Assembly: GCA_937983495.1 (NCBI GenBank)
Contig: CALKAA010000268.1
Coordinates: forward strand, 1-14,722
Source: an uncultured Gemmobacter sp.
GTDB lineage: Bacteria > Pseudomonadota > Alphaproteobacteria > Rhodobacterales > Rhodobacteraceae
DNA: 14,722 nucleotides
Reading direction: 5' to 3'
Shown here: piece after piece, positions 9,264 to 14,722 of the stretch
Position numbering within the stretch: position 1 is the stretch's first letter
Layout: the number at the start of each line of letters is the position of its first letter
Notes under the pieces: model-generated
What the model was told of the DNA's origin: nothing
What the model saw: only the letters and a program-made list of their open reading frames with translations
Database searches by the model: none
Made by a program: the position numbers and the translations under genes

Positions 9264-9866
9264 TCAGACCTCGTAATTCAGAATATTGAAAGCGCGGTAG
9301 TATTTGTCATCATGCAAGCGGCCGAACAGTTCCAGCGAAGCGCCGGTGGCCAGAGCATGGGTGTAGTTGCCCGGGAAAAACATCACGGTCGGGCAGTCTT
9401 TCGCAGTGCTTTGCAGGTTGTTCAGCACATTATGCGACCTCAGGAAGGGATAGACCTCACCCACGCCCGACAGGAAGATCACATCATGCGGCGTGGCCTC
9501 GATCCGGCTGCCAATCGCCGGAATCAGATGCTCCTGCGGATCCAGGACGCCTTGCAGCAGCTCCTTCAGTTCGGTTTTGTCTGTCTCCGCTTCAACATCC
9601 AGCAACTGATCAAAAATCGCACGCTCTTTCAGGATTTCAATCGACAGATCGTAAAGATCAACATCAAGAACCCGGACACCGGCATGGCCGAGGCGCGCAA
9701 TCAGATCCTTGCGGTCCTCAACCTGGGTCAGACCATCCGCCGCATCATAGGCGCAGATGAAAAACGGCACCTCATTGCCCAAGCCCTGTTTGTTCAGGAA
9801 CCGTGCGCTTGATACAACTTTGAAAAGGTGCTCGGCACGCCCGCGCCGATCTGTTTTCGTGCTCAC
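9264..9866 (-). CDS. brxB: BREX protein BrxB (DUF1788)
   Basis: 200 residues beginning at GTG (9866), which lies in a GTGA overlap with the brxA stop; a purine-rich GAGGGGGCAAG precedes it. Family hallmarks are ARFLNKQGLGNEVPFFICAY near residues 21-40, LSGVGEVYPFLRSHNVLNNL in the middle to C-terminal part, and MFFPGNYTH near the end. These match the DUF1788 family, which is specific to BREX and related systems. BrxB is a small cytoplasmic protein with no known catalytic motif; genetic work on other BREX-1 systems shows it is needed for both methylation and phage exclusion and that it bridges BrxC and PglZ. Its length is normal. The GTG is chosen because there is no better upstream ATG in frame and because of the overlap geometry. 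Confidence 0.95.
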   Translation of the reverse strand: MSTKTDRRGRAEHLFKVVSSARFLNKQGLGNEVPFFICAYDAADGLTQVEDRKDLIARLGHAGVRVLDVDLYDLSIEILKERAIFDQLLDVEAETDKTELKELLQGVLDPQEHLIPAIGSRIEATPHDVIFLSGVGEVYPFLRSHNVLNNLQSTAKDCPTVMFFPGNYTHALATGASLELFGRLHDDKYYRAFNILNYEV

Positions 9867-10468
9867 CTTGCCCCCTCACTTCCCGGAAAAACCCACAGGT
9901 CCTCAGGGCTATTCTCTTCGATCAACAGCTTCATCCGCAGCGGCAACCAAACGGCCTCAATCTGGCTGTTCGCCGAGAGCAAACCAGATTCGCGCAAAAT
10001 GCGAAACAGGACCTGCCGCAATTTCGCGCAGGTTGATGGCGAGAGTTCGGCAAGGCTTTGATCGAATTCAGCCTTTCCGGCGAGGAACCGATCAAAAGCA
10101 TCATGGCCAAGCTCCAGTCTCCAGCTGGCGAAGCGATCGGAAATCACCTCAACTGCGAATTCACGAACAAAGCGGTAGGTGCGGCAAATCGCCAGCCACA
10201 TCATTGCCTGCTGCCCGGCGCGATCAGCTTCCTCCAGCATCCAAAGCCGCTCAGCCTCGGTCAGTTGCCCGATCCGATCGTAGACTTCGCGCAAAGCGCG
10301 GGTCTGTGAGGCAAGTTTCGGCAGTGCAGAAGCCCCCTCCCGTAACAGGCGATCACGCGCAGCCCCCCATGGCTCGCCCGCGCGATAGCTTTGTGCAATC
10401 GCAAGGCTCTCGTTGAGCATCAAGCCGCCAACACTGAAGGACATTCGATATTTCTGCGACACGACCAT
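9863..10468 (-). CDS. brxA: BREX protein BrxA (DUF1819)
   Basis: 201 residues. The opening MVVSQKYRMSFSVGGLMLNE carries the YxxSFxxGGLxLxES-like start of the DUF1819 family, which supports the ATG at 10468 over the internal ATG at codon 17. The rest is helical and basic (for example WLAICRTYRFVREFAVEVIS at about 91-110), compatible with the DNA-binding fold known for a BrxA homologue. BrxA is the first BREX core gene; in E. coli it is dispensable for host methylation and contributes variably to defence. It starts 2 nt after the brxR stop with only a weak ribosome site, so translation is probably coupled to brxR. Its stop overlaps the brxB GTG by 4 nt. Confidence 0.95.
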   Translation of the reverse strand: MVVSQKYRMSFSVGGLMLNESLAIAQSYRAGEPWGAARDRLLREGASALPKLASQTRALREVYDRIGQLTEAERLWMLEEADRAGQQAMMWLAICRTYRFVREFAVEVISDRFASWRLELGHDAFDRFLAGKAEFDQSLAELSPSTCAKLRQVLFRILRESGLLSANSQIEAVWLPLRMKLLIEENSPEDLWVFPGSEGAR

Positions 10469-10470
10469 CT

Positions 10471-11355
10471 TCAGATACCGACACCGTCGAATTCGTGCTG
10501 CGCCCGCGTAAGCGCTGCAGCGAGTTCAGGTGCATTATCAGCGACGATATGCTGTGTGCGGGGATCACGCCCGCTTGCATCGTTGAGCAGCCCCAGACGG
10601 CGCATCACATAGAACAGCATCGCATATCGGACGGTCAGCACTGACCGCCCATCCGCCATATCGTAATCCTTCGCCACCACGGCCTGCTGCCCCGGCGACA
10701 ACCCGGGATGGGGGACGAGTATGATGTCGAAGGCCTCATGCCACAGGCGATCTTGCACACCGTCGGCACCGGGCGCGGAGGTCGCCCCAATCTCCAGAAT
10801 CCGCGGCAGAAGGAAATCCTTGAACCGCCCAGTCTCATGGCACCAGGCACGGGCGTGCCAGCGGAACCCGTCATGGCCAAAGGCATGGGGGGTTATCCTG
10901 CGCCAAGTCGGGTCCGGACGATCCCGGCTCATCGACTGATAGCAGACATCCAGCGATTGCCCCCCTCGGATCGCCGCGAGAATGGCGCGCAGCGCCCCCA
11001 CATCCACTTTGCGGCGGGGCGTCAGTGCAATATCCATCTCGGGCGGCACAGAGAGCCAGCTGGACCCGGCCTCGACCAGACCCTCCGCCAGCGTTCGCAG
11101 GCGCATGAGGTAGGCATCGGGATCAGGGTCCAGAAACACAGGCCGAAACTCCGGCCCCGCCACATAGCGCCGCGCACTCTTGTCATAGATCGCATTGTGG
11201 GGTGCGCGCTCCTGATAATGCGTCAGATCCTTCGAGGCCTGCGGCACCGAGACACCAAAGGTATCGATCAGGTCGGATCGGTTGACACCACCCTCCCAGA
11301 ACAGGCGGAATTCAATGAACTCCAGCCGCCGCTCGACACCCCATTTCAGCATCAC
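10471..11355 (-). CDS. brxR: BrxR-like WYL-domain transcriptional regulator of the BREX operon
   Basis: 294 residues from GTG at 11355; the next codon is ATG (11352), so either may be the true start. A winged helix-turn-helix lies at about residues 15-50 (LFWEGGVNRSDLIDTFGVSV, then PQASKDLTHYQE). A WYL domain spans about 131-190, with the core GFRWHARAWCHETGRFKDF; the canonical W-Y-L is replaced by W-H-A, as is usual in the BrxR/CapW group. A C-terminal WCX-type extension spans about 205-285. BrxR homologues are dimeric repressors that bind an inverted repeat upstream of their own gene and are the first gene of the BREX operon, as here. No clear Shine-Dalgarno precedes the start, and a possible -10 lies only about 10 nt upstream, so a very short leader is likely. 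A DeoR-like or CapW regulator of another system is excluded mainly by the adjacent brxA. Confidence 0.9.
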   Translation of the reverse strand: MMLKWGVERRLEFIEFRLFWEGGVNRSDLIDTFGVSVPQASKDLTHYQERAPHNAIYDKSARRYVAGPEFRPVFLDPDPDAYLMRLRTLAEGLVEAGSSWLSVPPEMDIALTPRRKVDVGALRAILAAIRGGQSLDVCYQSMSRDRPDPTWRRITPHAFGHDGFRWHARAWCHETGRFKDFLLPRILEIGATSAPGADGVQDRLWHEAFDIILVPHPGLSPGQQAVVAKDYDMADGRSVLTVRYAMLFYVMRRLGLLNDASGRDPRTQHIVADNAPELAAALTRAQHEFDGVGI

Positions 11356-11365
11356 GCACCATCAG

Positions 11366-11393
11366 AATATAAAGTATATGGACATTCATACAA
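11366..11393 (-). promoter_or_regulatory. Possible promoter of the brxR-BREX operon
   Basis: On the minus strand, TTGTAT (11393-11388) and TATATT (11371-11366) are separated by 16 nt. The -10 matches the sigma-70 consensus at 5 of 6 positions, the -35 at only 3 of 6. Transcription would begin roughly 10 nt before the brxR start codon. An alternative -10, TATACT, lies at 11378-11373. Both are buried inside the palindrome, consistent with repression by steric blocking. Confidence 0.4.
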
Positions 11394-11407
11394 TGCCCGT
11401 ATATTTT
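11379..11407 (+). promoter_or_regulatory. Possible promoter of the sbcD-sbcC operon
   Basis: TGGACA (11379-11384) matches the -35 consensus at 5 of 6 positions. Two overlapping -10 choices follow: TATTTT (11402-11407) at 17-nt spacing and TATATT (11400-11405) at 15-nt spacing. Both elements fall inside the palindrome, so a protein bound there should also affect sbcDC. This is a motif match by eye only. Confidence 0.4.
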
Positions 11408-11450
11408 ATATCCATACTAAGCTCTGCTTGTCAATCAGTTCGAGGCCCTC

Positions 11451-12671
11451 ATGCGCATCCTGCACACTGCCGACTGGCACATTGGCCAGACCTTGAATGG
11501 CTGGACGCGAGAGCATGAGCATCGCGCCTTTCTGGCAAATCTGCGCGACCTGATCGTGACCGAGCGGATCGACGCCCTGCTGGTCGCCGGGGATGTCTTC
11601 GATGGCATCAACCCCTCGGGCGAGGCGCAACGCCTGCTTTACGAAGCTATCGCGGGGTTTCACAGAGCAAATCCCCGGTTGCAGATCGTGATGACGGCGG
11701 GCAACCACGATCCGGCCCAGAGGCTTGAAGCCCCCGAGGCGGTGCTGGCCGCGCTTTACGTGCATGTGATCGGCACCTTGCGGCATGGGCCGGATGGCGT
11801 CGATATGGACCGCCACCTGATCGGCTTGCGCGACAGCAGCGGCACGCTCCGGGCGCACGTCCTGGCCGTGCCCTTCCTGCGCGCGGGTGATCTGCCGGGC
11901 TTGCAACTGGGAGCCACGGGCGGGGCCGAGCCCGCCATCACCGCTGCCGCCCGCGCCCTGCATCTGGCGATGTCTGAAGCGGCCGCAACCCGGGCAAACA
12001 GCCTCCCCCTTCTCGCCATGGGGCACCTGACCTGCGCCGGCGGCCTAGAATCTGAGGGGGCCGAACGCCGCATCCTGATCGGCGGTGAACATGCGGTGCC
12101 GCCCGACATTTTTCCGCCCGCGCTGTCCTATGTCGCGCTTGGCCATTTGCATCGCCCGCAATCGCTCGACGCCGGGCGGGTGCGCTATTCCGGCTCTCCC
12201 TTCCCGCTTTCCGCCGCCGAAATCGCCTATGACCACGGCGTCACGCTTCTGGATCTGGATGAGGGCTTCGCGCCGCGCCACATTCCCCTGCCGCGTCCTG
12301 TCGCCATACACCGCCTGCCTGCGCGCGGCGCGGCCCCGCTGGCCGAAATTGCGGCCGCGCTGGCGGCGCTGAACCTTGCGTCTGACACACCGCGCAGTGC
12401 GCAGCCCTTCGTCTACCTCGCGATCCTTGCCGACCGCCCGGTGACGCAACTGCGGGCCGAGGCCGAGGCGCTGATTGAAGGCTTGCCGCTGCGCCTCGCC
12501 GGGCTCTCGATCATCAGGCCAGAGGTTGCCGCAACACCGGACGCACCGCCCCCCAGCCTATCCGAGACCACGCCCGAGGATCTGTTCATCACCGCCTTCC
12601 GGCAAGCGCATGGCCAAGACCCGGGCAGCACCCATCTGGCCGCCTTCCGCGACGCCCTGTCCGAAGTCTGA
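11451..12671 (+). CDS. sbcD: Exonuclease subunit SbcD (Mre11-type metallophosphoesterase)
   Basis: 406 residues, the normal size (E. coli SbcD is about 400). The calcineurin-like phosphoesterase motifs appear in order: D8-W-H10 (MRILHTADWHIGQT), G47-D48-V-F-D, G84-N85-H86-D87, and GHLH at 231-234. These are the Mn-binding and catalytic residues of Mre11/SbcD nucleases. A C-terminal capping domain follows. With SbcC it forms an ATP-dependent double-strand exonuclease and hairpin endonuclease that acts on cruciforms, stalled-fork products and blocked ends in the cytoplasm. The ATG at 11451 is supported by GAGG 5 nt upstream and by motif I starting right after it. It is transcribed away from the BREX operon with a shared control region, and sbcC follows 15 nt after its stop. 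It is complete and unbroken. Confidence 0.95.
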   Translation: MRILHTADWHIGQTLNGWTREHEHRAFLANLRDLIVTERIDALLVAGDVFDGINPSGEAQRLLYEAIAGFHRANPRLQIVMTAGNHDPAQRLEAPEAVLAALYVHVIGTLRHGPDGVDMDRHLIGLRDSSGTLRAHVLAVPFLRAGDLPGLQLGATGGAEPAITAAARALHLAMSEAAATRANSLPLLAMGHLTCAGGLESEGAERRILIGGEHAVPPDIFPPALSYVALGHLHRPQSLDAGRVRYSGSPFPLSAAEIAYDHGVTLLDLDEGFAPRHIPLPRPVAIHRLPARGAAPLAEIAAALAALNLASDTPRSAQPFVYLAILADRPVTQLRAEAEALIEGLPLRLAGLSIIRPEVAATPDAPPPSLSETTPEDLFITAFRQAHGQDPGSTHLAAFRDALSEV

Positions 12672-12686
12672 TCCCGGAGCCACAGA

Positions 12687-14722
12687 ATGCGCATCCTTTC
12701 CATCTCCGGCCAGAATATCGCGAGCCTTGCCCAGCCGTTCTCCGTGGATTTCACCGCTGAACCGCTGGCCGGCGCGGGCCTCTTTGCCATCACGGGCGAG
12801 ACCGGGGCGGGCAAATCCTCGATTCTCGATGCGATGTGTCTGGCGCTTTATGGCGACGCGCCGCGCCTTGCGGGCGGCGCGACAACGGATGAGGTCCCTG
12901 ACCCATCGGGCGATACGATCAAGGCCCGAGATTCCCGCGCCATGCTGCGACGCGGTGCAACACAGGGTTGGGCCGAGGTCCGCTTTACCGCCCGGGACGG
13001 ACAGGATTACATCGCCCGCTGGCAGGCGCGACGCGCGCGCGACAAGGCCGATGGCCGTTTACAAAATGTCTCCCGCTCTCTGTCCCGCGCGGCTGACGGC
13101 CAGCCGCTTGCCAACCTGCTCTCGGCCGTCAACGAGATGATCGTGACGCTGACCGGTTTCTCCTATGAGGAATTCCGCCGCACGGTGCTTCTGGCGCAGG
13201 GCGATTTCGACGCCTTTCTGCGCGCCGATACCAACGACCGCGCCGGCCTTCTGGAAAAGGTCACGGGCACCGGGCTTTACCGCGATGTCTCGATTCGCAT
13301 CTATGAACGGCATGACGCGGCCCGGCAGGCCCATGACGCGCTGATCCTGCAGCGGGCGGGCTACCGGTTGCTCTCGGACGAGAACCGCGCCGCGTTAGAG
13401 GCGGAGAACGTGGACCTGACAGAAGCCCATGAGAGCGGCATCACCACCGCTAAAGCCTTGCAGGTGCAGCTTGACCTCCACACACGCCACACCGCTGCCC
13501 TCCGGCAACTTACGCTGGCCGAGGCCGCAGAGACACAGGCCATCGCCGATCACACCTCCGCCGCGCCCGAGCGCGCGCAACTGGCCCGCATCGACCGCGC
13601 CGCCCCGTTGCGGGCCCCATGGCTGGCCGTCCAGACCTCTGAAACCCGGCTTGCAGCGGCGAACATCGCCCTTGTGGGCGCCCGGTCGCTGGCAGCCGAG
13701 GCAACGACAAAGACGGCGACGGCCCGGCAACAATCGGATCAGGCCGAGGCCGAGTTCACCGCCCGGGAAGCGGAGTTCAAAGCCTTCGGCCCGATCTGGG
13801 ATCAGGCGGCGGCGCTGGATCAGCAGATCCTGTCTGCGGCAACAGAGGTTGCGGCTGCAGAAGGTCAGGCAACCCGTGCAGCGCAGGAGGCAAGTGTCCT
13901 GCACGTCGCGCTCACCACCCTGCAGACCGAAGAAGCCAATCACCGCACAACCCTGACCGAAACGGAAACGGCACTCGCCAGCCTTTCGGCTGACGTGGGT
14001 CTGGCCGACATTTGGGGGCAGGTCCGCGCACAGATCGCGGAGCATGCCACGGCCAGAGAGGCACTGACCGCAGCAGAAGGCGAAGCCGCAAAGCACACGG
14101 AAAAGCTGGCCGGTCTGGCGCAAGACCTGGCAACGCTGACCGCGCAGGACCAGGCCGACCGGACCGCAGAGGCCGGTCTGGCCCGGCAATCGGCTAACCT
14201 TGCCACAGCCATCAGCGCGGTTGAGGCCGCCCATCCCGCCCGCCGCGCCGGGGATCTCGCTGCCCTGTCCTCGGCTCTGGCCGATATGATCCGCGTCGGG
14301 GCCGATCACGCAGCGGCCAGCACCGACCTCGCAAACGCCAAGGCGAGCGGAGAGACCGCCGCAACCCTGCTGGCCACGGCGCAGGGCGATGCCACGCGCG
14401 CCACCGGTGATCTGGCACGGGCCGAGGCACAGGTCGCCGCCCTGACCGCTCCGGTCGAACGGGCCGATCTTGCGGCATCCGACGCGGCGCAAGCCCTGCG
14501 ATTGCGGCTGGAGCCGGACACGCCCTGCCCGGTCTGTGGCGCGACCGACCACCCGACCCATGCCGATGCCGCATTGGCGGAACTCGCCGCCAGCCTGCGC
14601 ACCGATCTTGCCGCCGCGCGGCTGGCATCCAATTCCGCCCGGTCACAACTGGCCGAGGCCCTGCGGCAACAGGATCGCGCAACCGAACAGGCCAAACAGG
14701 CCGGGACCGACGGCGCGCGCGC
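12687..14722 (+). CDS. sbcC: Exonuclease subunit SbcC (Rad50-type SMC ATPase), 3' end cut by window edge
   Basis: Open from ATG at 12687 to the right edge, giving 678 codons; GGAG lies 7 nt upstream. Walker A is GETGAGKS (37-44), and a Q-loop-like LLAQGDFDAF follows at about residues 168-177. From about residue 215 a long, alanine- and glutamate-rich coiled coil begins, leading to the zinc hook C614-P-V-C617, by which two SbcC molecules join. The hook sits near the middle of an SMC-type protein, so a full length near 1200-1250 residues is expected; the returning coiled coil, signature motif and Walker B lie outside the window. SbcC clamps DNA and uses ATP to gate SbcD cleavage. GC is about 65-70%, higher than brxA-brxC, so it may be older resident DNA beside an acquired BREX island. 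No frame disruption is seen. Confidence 0.95.
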   Translation, partial: MRILSISGQNIASLAQPFSVDFTAEPLAGAGLFAITGETGAGKSSILDAMCLALYGDAPRLAGGATTDEVPDPSGDTIKARDSRAMLRRGATQGWAEVRFTARDGQDYIARWQARRARDKADGRLQNVSRSLSRAADGQPLANLLSAVNEMIVTLTGFSYEEFRRTVLLAQGDFDAFLRADTNDRAGLLEKVTGTGLYRDVSIRIYERHDAARQAHDALILQRAGYRLLSDENRAALEAENVDLTEAHESGITTAKALQVQLDLHTRHTAALRQLTLAEAAETQAIADHTSAAPERAQLARIDRAAPLRAPWLAVQTSETRLAAANIALVGARSLAAEATTKTATARQQSDQAEAEFTAREAEFKAFGPIWDQAAALDQQILSAATEVAAAEGQATRAAQEASVLHVALTTLQTEEANHRTTLTETETALASLSADVGLADIWGQVRAQIAEHATAREALTAAEGEAAKHTEKLAGLAQDLATLTAQDQADRTAEAGLARQSANLATAISAVEAAHPARRAGDLAALSSALADMIRVGADHAAASTDLANAKASGETAATLLATAQGDATRATGDLARAEAQVAALTAPVERADLAASDAAQALRLRLEPDTPCPVCGATDHPTHADAALAELAASLRTDLAAARLASNSARSQLAEALRQQDRATEQAKQAGTDGAR

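Larger units (their letters stand above)
11365..11413. promoter_or_regulatory. Large imperfect palindrome, candidate BrxR operator
   Basis: The dyad is centred on 11389. The inner arms are TATATGGACATT (11375-11386) and AATGCCCGTATA (11392-11403), which are reverse complements at 10 of 12 positions around the 5-nt spacer CATAC. The symmetry continues outward: positions 11367-11386 pair with 11392-11411 at 17 of 20 positions, and 11365/11413 also pair. This fits a dimeric wHTH repressor binding an extended inverted repeat. It covers the predicted promoters of both brxR and sbcD. Assignment to BrxR is inference from the family's known autoregulation. Confidence 0.75.
11356..11450. promoter_or_regulatory. 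Divergent brxR-sbcD control region
   Basis: These 95 bp separate the two divergent operons and are the only real intergenic space in the window. The region is strikingly AT-rich in its central 55 bp compared with the GC-rich genes around it. It contains the large palindrome described separately and must contain the promoters for both directions. A GAGG ribosome site for sbcD is at 11442-11445, 5 nt before its ATG. No terminator or small gene is seen. Confidence 0.85.

Noticed and set aside
11365..11413. The palindrome as an intrinsic terminator or attachment site
   Set aside because: It is AT-rich with no GC stem plus T-tract arrangement, it sits between two divergent starts where no transcript ends, and there is no integrase or matching direct repeat in the window.
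13395..14561. A 388-codon cysteine- and glycine-rich open frame on the minus strand
   Set aside because: It is antisense to sbcC, whose Walker A and zinc hook prove the plus-strand frame; the odd composition comes from the alanine-rich coiled coil read backwards.
1..14722. CRISPR arrays, tRNA or rRNA genes, insertion sequences
   Set aside because: No regularly spaced repeats, tRNA-like cloverleaf, transposase frame or terminal inverted repeats were found; almost all sequence is occupied by the genes listed.

Overview
The window is about 60% GC with strong G/C third-position bias and protein signatures typical of Alphaproteobacteria; a Rhodobacterales-like host is my best guess from composition and protein style, but no rRNA or marker gene fixes it. 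It carries most of a type 1 BREX (bacteriophage exclusion) defence island and, divergently, an sbcD-sbcC nuclease pair. No tRNA, rRNA, IS element, CRISPR array or integrase is visible.

Left and centre (1-11355, all on the minus strand, so read right to left): brxR (WYL-domain regulator), brxA (DUF1819), brxB (DUF1788), brxC (large P-loop ATPase), pglX (adenine-specific DNA methyltransferase) and pglZ (alkaline-phosphatase-fold protein, cut by the left window edge). The junctions are very tight: 2-nt gap, 4-nt overlap, 3-nt gap, 1-nt overlap, 8-nt overlap. This indicates one operon with probable translational coupling. The sixth canonical gene, brxL, is not in the window; in this gene order it would lie to the left of position 1.

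Middle (11356-11450): the only intergenic space, 95 bp and AT-rich in a GC-rich window. It contains a large imperfect palindrome (11365-11413) lying over the probable promoters of both brxR and sbcD. It is the obvious candidate operator for BrxR, and its position means BrxR could control the nuclease genes as well as BREX.

Right (11451-14722, plus strand): sbcD (complete Mre11-type nuclease) and sbcC (Rad50-type SMC ATPase, cut by the right edge just after its zinc hook).

How they would work together: PglX marks host DNA with PglZ, BrxB and BrxC in a complex; unmarked phage DNA is blocked by the full system; BrxR probably represses the operon until it is needed. SbcCD cuts hairpins and processes DNA ends and could clear phage replication or recombination intermediates, but a functional link to BREX here is inference from layout. 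The most unusual points are the shared palindromic control region and two sharply bounded low-GC blocks inside pglX: one an apparent insertion before the NPPY motif, the other covering the expected target-recognition region.
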